A DNA stretch of 64,000 nucleotides from Treponema sp. Marseille-Q3903 (GTDB taxonomy: Bacteria > Spirochaetota > Spirochaetia > Treponematales > Treponemataceae). The translations under genes were made by a program, and so were the position numbers. The stretch is taken from contig NZ_JACSEU010000001.1 in the NCBI RefSeq assembly GCF_014334335.1, positions 62,001-126,000 on the forward strand, read 5' to 3'. Positions 27,304 to 35,864 of this stretch are shown here, piece after piece. The notes below the pieces were generated by a model. That model had not been told where the DNA came from, did not search any database, and worked only from the letters and a program-made list of their open reading frames with translations. The number at the start of each line of letters is the position of its first letter. Position 1 is the stretch's first letter.

Positions 27304-29151
27304 ATGGCTAAAAAAAATGTTTTTAATTCTGATATAAACGATTCTTCCGCTCTGATAAATGAGTTTCTTTCTCTCCATGAGTATTTTTCGCAGGAAGAAA
27401 AAGAGAAAATTACACTCGCCTGGAATCTTCTTGTTTTAAAAGCTGATGGAAAAATCTGTTCAAGTGGGGAGCCATTTTATATTCATCCTCTCAGGGTCGC
27501 TGAGATACTCGCACAGGACAAGCTCGACTGCGACACAATCATCGCGGCGATTCTTCATTCAATAAACAACTTTGAAGTTACACCGGAACAGATAAAAGAA
27601 AAATTCGGCGAAAACGTTTATAAAATCATCCTGACTACAAACAAGATTCTAAATCTGCCTGTAAACGTAAAGACGCTTCATCAGTCGGACGCAATCAGAA
27701 AAATGCTTTTTGCGATGAGCGATGATGCAAGGATTATTTTGATTACGCTCGCAGACCGTCTCGACAGAATCAGAAACATCGATTGTTTTCCGAAAGAAGA
27801 ACGCCACGCAATCGCACAGTCAATTTTAGAGATTTGGGCACCGCTTGCTGACAGGCTTGGAATGCAGGAAGAAAAAAATGAATTCGAAGATTTGAGCCTG
27901 AAATATACAAACCCAGCTGTTTTTCAACAGATAAAATCGATTGTTTCTCAAAAGCAGGACGAACGCTCTGCATATCTTGGGAATGCAGTCGATGAGATTA
28001 AAAAGCAATCGTTCAAGGCCGGAATCGATGTTGAAATTCAAAGCCGCGCAAAACACTTTTATTCGATTTATCAAAAGATGCGAAAGAGGAACAAAGAGCC
28101 GGGAGAGCTCTACGATTTATTAGCTCTGCGTATTTTGTGCAACACGACGCCAGAATGTTATACTCTCATTGGAATTGTACATGGGCTTTGGAAACCGCTA
28201 GACGGTCGTTTCAAGGATTACATCGCAATGCCTAAGTCAAACGGCTATCAATCGCTCCATACAACAGTTATGTGTGAAGATAAGCCCCTCGAGATTCAAA
28301 TTCGCACTCACGCAATGCACAACACGGCGGAGCATGGAATTGCATCTCACTGGTTGTACAAAAAAGGCACTAGCAAAGAACTTGTAGAAGCCGACAAACT
28401 CGACATTTTCAACAAATTGCAAAAGCTCAAAGAAACCCTTACAGATGGAGACAATTTTGAAACTCTCAAAAATGAGCTTCTCGGCGATGAAATATATGTT
28501 TTCACTCCAAAAGGAGATGTAAAAAAACTTCCGATTGGGGCGACAGCTATCGACTTTGCTTACACAATACACTCTGCAATCGGTGAAAAAATAATCGCTG
28601 CAAAAGCTGATGGAAAAATTATCCCGCTTTCAAAACCGCTTGAAAATACGCAAATCATCGAAGTGATAACAAATCCGCAAGCTCACCCTACGGAAAACCA
28701 ACTCAAACTTGTAAAAACAAATAAGGCACATCAAAAGATTCATTCATGGCTGATGGCAAATGACCCGACGTTTAGCGAACGCCTTGCTGCTCTTACACAG
28801 GCAGATACTGTTGATACGTCGAATGCCCAGTTAAACGGAACCGCAGTCGCTCAACAGTCAATAAATCCTACTACAGGAAAACTTCGCAAACAGCGTCCAA
28901 AAAGAAAAACTAAAAACGATGAAAGCCAACCACAAGTTGTAAAAAAATATGGAGTTCTTGTTCAGGGCGATAAAAACGTCATCTACAATCTCGCTCAATG
29001 CTGCAAGCCGCAATATCCGAACATCATTGCAGGATATGTTACGAGGACACGCGGAGTTACAGTTCACCGCGCAGACTGTCTGATTTACCAACGCATTCCA
29101 AACAAGGACAGCCGCAGCGTCCAAGTTGAATGGAATGTTCAAAAAAGTTAG
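27304..29151 (+). CDS. rel: RelA/SpoT-family (p)ppGpp synthetase with degenerate hydrolase domain
   Basis: 615 residues, shorter than the usual 720-750. Order: HD hydrolase-like domain (about 40-190), synthetase domain (about 240-350; ALRILCNT, RFKDYIAMPKSNGYQSLHTTV, QIRTHAMHNTAEHGIASHW), TGS domain (about 405-465) and a C-terminal zinc-finger-like segment (LAQCCKPQYPNIIAGYVTRTRGVTVHRADC). No ACT domain follows. The hydrolase motif normally HDxxED reads H85-S-I-N-N-F: the metal-binding Asp and the Glu-Asp pair are lost, although D151 (ADRLDRIRN) remains. The synthetase looks intact, so this is probably a synthesis-only enzyme. A GGA precedes the start. Confidence 0.88.
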   Translation: MAKKNVFNSDINDSSALINEFLSLHEYFSQEEKEKITLAWNLLVLKADGKICSSGEPFYIHPLRVAEILAQDKLDCDTIIAAILHSINNFEVTPEQIKEKFGENVYKIILTTNKILNLPVNVKTLHQSDAIRKMLFAMSDDARIILITLADRLDRIRNIDCFPKEERHAIAQSILEIWAPLADRLGMQEEKNEFEDLSLKYTNPAVFQQIKSIVSQKQDERSAYLGNAVDEIKKQSFKAGIDVEIQSRAKHFYSIYQKMRKRNKEPGELYDLLALRILCNTTPECYTLIGIVHGLWKPLDGRFKDYIAMPKSNGYQSLHTTVMCEDKPLEIQIRTHAMHNTAEHGIASHWLYKKGTSKELVEADKLDIFNKLQKLKETLTDGDNFETLKNELLGDEIYVFTPKGDVKKLPIGATAIDFAYTIHSAIGEKIIAAKADGKIIPLSKPLENTQIIEVITNPQAHPTENQLKLVKTNKAHQKIHSWLMANDPTFSERLAALTQADTVDTSNAQLNGTAVAQQSINPTTGKLRKQRPKRKTKNDESQPQVVKKYGVLVQGDKNVIYNLAQCCKPQYPNIIAGYVTRTRGVTVHRADCLIYQRIPNKDSRSVQVEWNVQKS

Positions 29152-29168
29152 CACAAAATCGACACAAA

Positions 29169-30020
29169 TCAATCTATCATAACTCGCTCAATCTCAGTTC
29201 CCTTTACGTGAAATAAAAGAAAATCTTTGTCATAGCCGAGTGAGCCTGCGACATAAGTTTTAAATCCGCCAAAATCTATAAACTCTGGAGCGTGATGATG
29301 ACCGCAAATCACAAGTTTAGCGTTATTGCGTGAGTATAGATTCATCAGAAGATTTCTCTCTGTTGTATCGTCCATCTTAAAATAAGGAAACTTACAGAAT
29401 ATCGGATAATGAGAAAAGACAACTTTAGGATTGCTATCTTTTTCCATCTCAGATTTTAATATTTTGAGTTGCAAAGTTCCCATATTGCCGGTGGCAGTGT
29501 CGAGAGAGTAGAATGAGAATTTCCCAGCCTGAAATTTATAAAGAGTTGAGTGAGGATAATTATATTTTTTCCAGTATTTGTAGCCGTCCGAATAAACATC
29601 ATGATTTCCAACCGAATTGAACATTTTTATACCGTAGGCTTCAATTTTATCAGAAAGTTCTTTAAACTGAATAAATTCAGATTCCACACCGTAGTTGACT
29701 AAATCCCCAAGAGAAAGACAAAATTTTGGGGTTTTTCCTGCGGCTTTTAATTTATCAAGTTGAGAGAGAAAATATGGACCACCTTGCGCTGTCCTTGCAA
29801 ATCCGATATGAACATCAGAGATAACTACAAAATAAAAATCATCAAGTGACTTAAAAAAATCATTGCCATCTATATCTGAAATATTTTTAAATTCTGGAGA
29901 GCGATTTTTTACTGAATAACTCTTGTTAAAGATATTCGCAGTATTCCACATACAGCCTGCAAATAAAACTGAAAAAACAATAAAGGTAAAAATTGTTAAA
30001 AATTTTCGAAGCTTAATCAT
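29169..30020 (-). CDS. Metallophosphoesterase lipoprotein
   Basis: 283 residues from the ATG at 30020, preceded by GGAG; a second ATG five codons upstream would put the ribosome site inside the gene. The signal peptide ends in lipobox LFAGC. The calcineurin-type metal motifs are all visible: SDVHIG, LGDLVNYG, VGNHDVY, FSHYP and CGHHH. It is therefore an envelope-anchored phosphodiesterase or phosphatase of unknown substrate. It starts two bases after the stop of the upstream beta-barrel-like gene. Confidence 0.88.
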   Translation of the reverse strand: MIKLRKFLTIFTFIVFSVLFAGCMWNTANIFNKSYSVKNRSPEFKNISDIDGNDFFKSLDDFYFVVISDVHIGFARTAQGGPYFLSQLDKLKAAGKTPKFCLSLGDLVNYGVESEFIQFKELSDKIEAYGIKMFNSVGNHDVYSDGYKYWKKYNYPHSTLYKFQAGKFSFYSLDTATGNMGTLQLKILKSEMEKDSNPKVVFSHYPIFCKFPYFKMDDTTERNLLMNLYSRNNAKLVICGHHHAPEFIDFGGFKTYVAGSLGYDKDFLLFHVKGTEIERVMID

Positions 30021-30022
30021 AA

Positions 30023-30769
30023 TTAAAAACTCCATTTACAGTCGATATTGCACGCAAAATGAGTCATATTGTGGCTTACAATCACCAAATCTGTCCATTT
30101 TGAAGTGATGTTGAATCCCAAAACAAGAGATTTGGACATTTGCTTATCAAATCCTAATGTAAAGAAGAATGTATCAAATGCCGGATAATCGTAAAACTTA
30201 TTTGTTGAAAAAGTTTGAAAAATTCTCCAGCCATTGCCCGGGTAAAACGAGGCAATCAAATCTAACGAAACCATGAGAGGCTCTAAAACAGGCCCATACG
30301 CCTTTGAAACTTCATTTACAACCGCAATTTTAGACGCATTTCCAATTCTAAAATAAAGTTTAAAAACCTTAGATATATCAAAATTGAAGTAAAAACTCGC
30401 AAGGATGTCGTGCTCGTGAAATTCATCCGGATAATTATAGAAGTGATAGATAACCCCAACTCCAAAATTTAGCCAGTTATTAAATGTCGGCCAATAAACA
30501 ACTTCCGCAGAAGCATCGAAGAGGGATTCTGTCTGTTTTATTCCGGCTTGAAAAACAAGCTCTTTCATGTCTACAAGAGCTGTTTCAGAAAAACCGATTC
30601 CGCTATTTTTTAAATCGGGGAGAACGTTAAACTGAATGTCGGTGTGCAGTTTAACGGCAGGTTTTTCAAAAGTGAAGAAGTTTACTTTTTTGGTATTTTC
30701 ATCGCAAAAAGCAAACTCACTGATAAATGCAATAAATATACAAATCGCATATTTGGTAAAGTTTCGCAT
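30023..30769 (-). CDS. Exported protein, probable outer-membrane beta-barrel
   Basis: 248 residues with a signal peptide (MRNFTKYAICIFIAFISEFAFC). The mature protein consists of alternating amphipathic strands rich in aromatic residues (LNFGVGVIYHFYNYPD, ILASFYFNFDISKVFKLYFRIGN) and ends in strand-like WSF, a typical barrel terminus. No family is recognised. A GAGG ribosome site precedes the ATG. It is cotranscribed with the phosphoesterase lipoprotein. Confidence 0.65.
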   Translation of the reverse strand: MRNFTKYAICIFIAFISEFAFCDENTKKVNFFTFEKPAVKLHTDIQFNVLPDLKNSGIGFSETALVDMKELVFQAGIKQTESLFDASAEVVYWPTFNNWLNFGVGVIYHFYNYPDEFHEHDILASFYFNFDISKVFKLYFRIGNASKIAVVNEVSKAYGPVLEPLMVSLDLIASFYPGNGWRIFQTFSTNKFYDYPAFDTFFFTLGFDKQMSKSLVLGFNITSKWTDLVIVSHNMTHFACNIDCKWSF

Positions 30770-30793
30770 AAATTTTTCCTCTATATTACTTTT

Positions 30794-32287
30794 TTATCTT
30801 CCTGTATCACGAATCTGTCCAGAAACATAATCGGGATCTAAAGTTCTAAGCAAAGTTCCGTCCGGCAATTGATACTTTGTATAAATCACAGCAGGGTGCC
30901 CATCACATATCCAGTTGAGTTTAAGCCCTGTCTCTGAACTGATAATCTCCCATTCGTCCGCTTTTGCTGTGATAGAACAGAACTGAGGTGAAACAAATTC
31001 TATTTCGGTTTGGGATTGTATCATATTTACGGCAGTACAGGAATACATATTCCAGCCTTCGCGTTTTTCAAAAGGAACTACATTGCGGTCTTTGTGAATT
31101 TCAAGATCTTTAAGTCGCGCCTGTCGAGCCGACGGATGCATTTTATCAAGATTTTTTTTGAACTCTGCGTAACGGCGGCAGCTTTCCTTGTAGAGTTTTT
31201 CAAAAGCTTCACTTGAAACTTCTTCGCCGATTTCTGCCGCAAGCTGATATTTGCTGTCGCTTGCACCGACAGTAGTTTCGTCCGCATCTGATTTGTTGTA
31301 ATAAAAACCTGTCGTGCTCGCCCTGTGGCTGACGTTTTCAAGTTCCTTAATATAAGGAGCGGCTTCTTCTACGCTGATTTTTCCTTCAAGAGCATCGAGG
31401 GCTTTGCGATATGCACGCGTGACCATTGCAACGTAATAAACGCTTTTCATGCGCCCTTCAATTTTCAAAGAATCGACTCCAGCTTCTTTAAAATCTTTTA
31501 AGTGCTCAATCATTCGTAAATCTTTTGATGAAAGAATCGCCGTGTAGTCATCGCCTTCATAAACAGGAAAAAACTCGCCCGGACGCTGCTGTTCTTCTAG
31601 AAGAAGCATTCCTGATTCTGCGATTTTTTTTGCTAAAGCTTCATCTGTTTTTTTTATCTGATTCACTTCATTCTTATCTGTCCCAACTTTAAAATTCCAT
31701 CTGCAAGTATGAGAACAAAATCCGCTTTGTGCCGAACGTCCTGTCAAATATGCGCTCATCAAACATCTGCCTGCATAAGCGATGCACATCGCCCCGTGTA
31801 CAAAAGCTTCAAGTTCAATATCCGGCACAGAATCTTTAATTCGTTTTATCTGGTCAAGAGATATTTCTCTGCCAAGCACAATTCTCTTAAAGCCAATGTT
31901 TTTGTACATTTTAACCGCTTCCGAGTTTACGCAGCTCGCCTGAGTAGAAAGGTGAAGCTCAGCATTTGGGAACTCTTTTTGCAAAAGCGGAACAATCCCA
32001 ATATCTTGAACGATAAAAGCGTCTATCGGGTACTGTTTAAAATAACCGATATTTTCTTTAAGTGAATCGATTTCTTCATCGTGAAAAGAAATATTTAAAG
32101 CGCAGTGAAGCCGTTTTCCATGATATTTTTCCTTTAGAGCAATCACTTTTTTATATTCATCATCGTAAAAATTGTCTGCTTTTATGCGAAGAGAAAACTT
32201 TTTCAGCCCTATATAAGCGGCATCAGCTCCGTAAGAATAAGCGTAGGCAAGTTTTTCAACATTTCCGGCTGGCGACAAAAGTTCCAC
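30794..32287 (-). CDS. Peptidase U32-family protein (RNA hydroxylation/TrhP type)
   Basis: 497 residues, starting at a GTG with an AGGAG site. MELLSPAGNVEKLAYAYSYGADAAYIGLKKFSLR is the U32 N-terminus. The signature region EAFVHGAMCIAYAGRCLMSAYLTGRSAQSGFCSHTCRW carries the conserved cysteines (also CSHTC) thought to bind an iron-sulfur cluster. Characterised relatives TrhP/RlhA hydroxylate cytidine or uridine in tRNA/rRNA, while older names call them collagenases. The C-terminal domain (SITAKADEWEIIS...DPDYVSGQIRDTGR) is the U32 C-terminal type. I favour a tRNA hydroxylation role by family. Confidence 0.85.
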   Translation of the reverse strand: MELLSPAGNVEKLAYAYSYGADAAYIGLKKFSLRIKADNFYDDEYKKVIALKEKYHGKRLHCALNISFHDEEIDSLKENIGYFKQYPIDAFIVQDIGIVPLLQKEFPNAELHLSTQASCVNSEAVKMYKNIGFKRIVLGREISLDQIKRIKDSVPDIELEAFVHGAMCIAYAGRCLMSAYLTGRSAQSGFCSHTCRWNFKVGTDKNEVNQIKKTDEALAKKIAESGMLLLEEQQRPGEFFPVYEGDDYTAILSSKDLRMIEHLKDFKEAGVDSLKIEGRMKSVYYVAMVTRAYRKALDALEGKISVEEAAPYIKELENVSHRASTTGFYYNKSDADETTVGASDSKYQLAAEIGEEVSSEAFEKLYKESCRRYAEFKKNLDKMHPSARQARLKDLEIHKDRNVVPFEKREGWNMYSCTAVNMIQSQTEIEFVSPQFCSITAKADEWEIISSETGLKLNWICDGHPAVIYTKYQLPDGTLLRTLDPDYVSGQIRDTGR

Positions 32288-32310
32288 AATAAACTCCTGA
32301 TAAAACTGAT

Positions 32311-33315
32311 TTACGCTTCAAAACGAAGACCGCGCTCCAGCTTTGGCTTGTTTTCAATTTGAATCGCTGTACCGCAATCACAGTCCGACGTTACGATTTT
32401 TCCGACTTTGTCGAGCGCAAGGTGAGATTGATGAAGATATTCATCTGCCATCTGAAACATAAACATCATATCAGTCCAGACATCTAGCTGGCACTTGCAA
32501 CCTGTTTCTTCAAGTTTACGTTTAAACTCCTTTGCCCCGTCAAGGAGAATTTCTTTTTCGCCCATCTGAATGAATACAGGTGGAAAATTTTCAAGAACAT
32601 CTTTTTCGGCAAGCAATGGAGAAATGTAAGGGCTGTTTGTGTTTGACTCGTAAGTATAAAGTGAAGAACTTTTTCTGAGGATGTCGCTGTTTATGACTTC
32701 ATCCGACATTTTTTTTGCCGAGATGATTTTTGAAGAGCGAGAAACATCGAGCCATGGTGAAAACATGATGATTTTTTTGATACACGTCCTGTACCTGTCG
32801 CGAAGATTAAAAATTAAAGAACATGCGATAGCCGCCGCAGAGCTGTCACAAGCAATGATAAATTCCGGCAACATGTTTTTTGAACCTTTTTCTGCATTTA
32901 GAGAACACGCAATCTGCTCTTCTGTAAATAGAGATTTGAACACGCTTTGTATATCTTCGTTAGCAGCAGGGTATGGAAAATCCGGAGGAAGTCTGAACTC
33001 CGGCAAGACTACGCGGCAATAACATTTTGTCGCAAGTGAAGAACAAAACCCTCTGTAAGCATCTCGAGAACCGCCTACATAAGAACCGCCATGGATATAA
33101 AGCATCACACGATTAGATGCATAAATTTCCGGTGCAAGGACGTCACAGACAACGTTTCCGTATTTGCATTCATTGCACTCAACTCCGTTCGGAAGAAAAA
33201 CCGATTTAAACCCTTCATCAAGTTTTGCACGAAAAGTATCAACATTTGATTTTGAATTAAAAGTCAAAAGTTTTAATTTTTTTATTGCACCTTTGCGGTC
33301 GTTAGGATTTTCCAT
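32311..33315 (-). CDS. HSL-family alpha/beta hydrolase with altered catalytic triad
   Basis: 334 residues. The oxyanion-hole motif HGGSYVGG and the nucleophile elbow IACDSSAAA (normally GDSAG) identify the hormone-sensitive-lipase-like family. The acid residue region (EILLDGA) is present. Where the family has the catalytic His (xMxHxFQ), this protein reads WTDMMFMFQMADEYL, with Phe in the His position. It may be inactive, use a different His, or be a binding protein. The ATG lies eight bases after a -10 box in a palindromic divergent promoter shared with metA. Confidence 0.75.
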   Translation of the reverse strand: MENPNDRKGAIKKLKLLTFNSKSNVDTFRAKLDEGFKSVFLPNGVECNECKYGNVVCDVLAPEIYASNRVMLYIHGGSYVGGSRDAYRGFCSSLATKCYCRVVLPEFRLPPDFPYPAANEDIQSVFKSLFTEEQIACSLNAEKGSKNMLPEFIIACDSSAAAIACSLIFNLRDRYRTCIKKIIMFSPWLDVSRSSKIISAKKMSDEVINSDILRKSSSLYTYESNTNSPYISPLLAEKDVLENFPPVFIQMGEKEILLDGAKEFKRKLEETGCKCQLDVWTDMMFMFQMADEYLHQSHLALDKVGKIVTSDCDCGTAIQIENKPKLERGLRFEA

Positions 33316-33322
33316 AGTGCGT

Positions 33323-33357
33323 CATTATAGCAAATATGAATAAATTTTGCTATAATG
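33323..33357. promoter_or_regulatory. Palindromic divergent promoter between hydrolase and metA
   Basis: CATTATAGCAAA (33323-33334) and its perfect inverse TTTGCTATAATG (33346-33357) with an 11-base loop. Each arm contains a -10 TATAAT: plus strand 33351-33356 for metA, minus strand 33324-33329 for the hydrolase. In each direction the 17-bp-upstream hexamer (TAGCAA) overlaps the other -10 box. The palindrome may also be a regulator site. Confidence 0.6.
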
Positions 33358-33382
33358 CATAAAATTGTTGAAGGAGGATTCC

Positions 33383-34300
33383 ATGCCGATAAAAGTGAAC
33401 TCAGATTTACCTGCAGTACAAGTTCTTGAAAGAGAAAATATATTTGTCATGACAGACAGCCGTGCATCTACGCAGGATATCCGTCCGCTAAAAATTGCAA
33501 TTGTAAATCTAATGCCGATAAAAGAAGTCACAGAAACTCAGTTGCTTCGACTGCTTGGAAATACACCGCTTCAAATTGAAATCTCTCTTGTCCGCATGGA
33601 AGGACATCAGAGTAAAAATACAGATGAAGGCTATCTCAATAAATTTTACATCCCATCATCTGACCTTTTAAAACATAAATATGACGGAATGATAATAACA
33701 GGCGCTCCTGTTGAATTGCTTGATTTTGAAGCTGTAGATTACTGGAGCGAGCTTTGCTCAATAATGGACTATGCGCGTAGAAACGTATATTCTACACTCT
33801 ATCTGTGCTGGGGTTGTTTTGCAGGACTTTATCATCATTATGGAATTCCAAAATATACGCTCGAACACAAGATGTCTGGCATTTTTATGAACGAGCGCAC
33901 AGTTGACGGAGACCCTCTTTTACGTGGATTCGACGATACTTTTCCAATTCCGCAAAGCCGTCACACAACGCTTGACAAACACGATATCGAAAAATGCGGC
34001 GAGTTGACAATCCTTGCAGAAAGCGCAGAAAGCGGCGTTACAATCATAAAATCAAGCGATAACCGAGAAGTGTTCATGACCGGGCATCTCGAGTACGACA
34101 CACTGACTCTTGCACAAGAATTTTACCGAGATACAGATAAGGGAATGAAAGTTCCTCTTCCAAAAAATTATTTTCCTACAAACAATGTAAACAGAATGCC
34201 TTCCAGTTATTGGCGCGCAACTGCACACTTGTTCTATTCAAATTGGCTAAATTATTACGTATATCAGGCAACACCTTTTTCAATTGATGAGATTAAATAA
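33383..34300 (+). CDS. metA: MetA homoserine O-acyltransferase (probably acetyl-CoA specific)
   Basis: 305 residues from the ATG at 33383, which has an AAGGAGG site five bases upstream; an in-frame TTG at 33365 lies before that site. The class I glutamine-amidotransferase-like fold carries the nucleophile in LCWGCFAGLYHHYGIPKY. The catalytic His/Glu are in SRHTT and GHLEYD. The motif TGAPVE has Glu where acetyl-CoA-specific MetA enzymes do, while succinyl-CoA-specific ones have Gly, so homoserine O-acetyltransferase is more likely. It acts in methionine synthesis. Confidence 0.92.
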   Translation: MPIKVNSDLPAVQVLERENIFVMTDSRASTQDIRPLKIAIVNLMPIKEVTETQLLRLLGNTPLQIEISLVRMEGHQSKNTDEGYLNKFYIPSSDLLKHKYDGMIITGAPVELLDFEAVDYWSELCSIMDYARRNVYSTLYLCWGCFAGLYHHYGIPKYTLEHKMSGIFMNERTVDGDPLLRGFDDTFPIPQSRHTTLDKHDIEKCGELTILAESAESGVTIIKSSDNREVFMTGHLEYDTLTLAQEFYRDTDKGMKVPLPKNYFPTNNVNRMPSSYWRATAHLFYSNWLNYYVYQATPFSIDEIK

Positions 34301-34326
34301 AATCACAAAACAAAAAAGAGGTTTGT

Positions 34327-35853
34327 ATGACGATTTATGAAAATATTTTAAGACTTGTCTCTTATGCTCTTTGCAATTCCCTCATCGCAAAAGAAGATGT
34401 AATTTACACAGAAAACAAACTGCTCGAACTTTTTAATCTCGACGGATTTGAAACTCCTACAGCTCCAAAACTTCCGAATGTCGATGAGTCTACTCTTGAA
34501 ATTATTTTGAAAGAAATGCTCGACTATGCTGCTGAAAATAAACTTTTTGAAGACACAGGCGTTAGCTCAAGAGACCTTTTTGATACGAAAATAATGGGTC
34601 AGCTAGTTCCGCCTCCAAGCAATGTCGTGAATATTTTTTACAAACTTTACAAAGAAAAAAGCCCAAAAGACGCAACTAGCTGGTACTACAAATTCAGCTG
34701 TGACACAAACTATATCCGCCGTTACAGAATCTCTAAAGATTTAAAATGGCAGACAGACACTCCTTACGGAAAACTAGACATCACGATAAACCTTTCGAAA
34801 CCTGAAAAAGATCCCAAAGCGATAGCGGCTGCTCAAAACTCAAAACAAAGCGGTTATCCTGCATGCCTGCTCTGCAAAGAAAATGAAGGCTACTCCGGAC
34901 GAATCAACTATCCTGCAAGACAAAATCACAGAATTATTCCGCTCAAATTGAACGGTGAAAGCTGGTATCTGCAATATTCTCCTTACGTTTACTACAACGA
35001 ACACTGCATTGTTTTTGACACAAAGCATGAACCGATGAAAATCTGCAGGGAAACTTTTTCTTGTCTTTTAGATTTTATAACTCAATTTCCTCACTACACT
35101 ATTGGAAGCAATGCAGACTTACCGATTGTCGGAGGTTCGATCCTCACTCACAATCATTTTCAGGGTGGCTGTTACTCATTCCCTATGGAAAAAGCTCCTA
35201 TAGAAAAGCGATTTTCTCTCAAAGGTTTTGAAAAAATAAGTGCAGGAATCGTGAACTGGCCTATGAGCGTAATCAGGATTGACTGTGAAGACAAAGAAAA
35301 ACTCATCGATGCCGCCGATAAAATTCTCAATACATGGAGAGAATATTCAGATAAAGATTCATTTATTTTTGCAAAAACAGAGGGTGAGGTTCACAACACG
35401 ATAACACCGATCGCGCGTCGCTGCGGAAAAATGTACGAGCTTGATTTGGTTTTGCGCAACAATATCACTACAAAAGAAAATCCGCTCGGGATATTTCATC
35501 CACATGCGCAACTTCATCACATAAAAAAAGAAAATATCGGGTTGATAGAAGTGATGGGGCTTGCTATTCTTCCGGGTCGCCTCAAAAATGAACTTTTGGG
35601 TTTGGAGACTGCAATCAAGACATGTAGAAGCATAAGAGATGACCAAGCTCTTTCAAAACACGCTGACTGGATTGATGAACTTTGTAAAAAATACAAAAAC
35701 CTCAAAGACCTCCCAGATGCAGAACTATCGGAAATTTTGCGTCAGGAGACTGGAATTGTGTTCAGCCGCGTGCTGGAAGATGCCGGCGTTTATAAAAGAA
35801 CAACAGAAGGAAGTGCCGGCTTTGCTAGATTTATCGATTATCTCAACAAGTAA
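34327..35853 (+). CDS. galT: Class II galactose-1-phosphate uridylyltransferase
   Basis: 508 residues, the length of the Gram-positive-type GalT2 family rather than the 350-residue class I enzyme. Recognisable segments are YPACLLCKENEGYSGR, HCIVFDTKHEPMKI, VGGSILTHNHFQGGCYSFPM and GIFHPHAQLHHIKKENIGLIEVMGLAILPGRLK. It exchanges UDP between glucose 1-phosphate and galactose 1-phosphate in the Leloir pathway. No galK or galE lies beside it. GAGG precedes the ATG, 26 bases after metA. Confidence 0.93.
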   Translation: MTIYENILRLVSYALCNSLIAKEDVIYTENKLLELFNLDGFETPTAPKLPNVDESTLEIILKEMLDYAAENKLFEDTGVSSRDLFDTKIMGQLVPPPSNVVNIFYKLYKEKSPKDATSWYYKFSCDTNYIRRYRISKDLKWQTDTPYGKLDITINLSKPEKDPKAIAAAQNSKQSGYPACLLCKENEGYSGRINYPARQNHRIIPLKLNGESWYLQYSPYVYYNEHCIVFDTKHEPMKICRETFSCLLDFITQFPHYTIGSNADLPIVGGSILTHNHFQGGCYSFPMEKAPIEKRFSLKGFEKISAGIVNWPMSVIRIDCEDKEKLIDAADKILNTWREYSDKDSFIFAKTEGEVHNTITPIARRCGKMYELDLVLRNNITTKENPLGIFHPHAQLHHIKKENIGLIEVMGLAILPGRLKNELLGLETAIKTCRSIRDDQALSKHADWIDELCKKYKNLKDLPDAELSEILRQETGIVFSRVLEDAGVYKRTTEGSAGFARFIDYLNK

Positions 35854-35864
35854 ATTCAGCTCTT

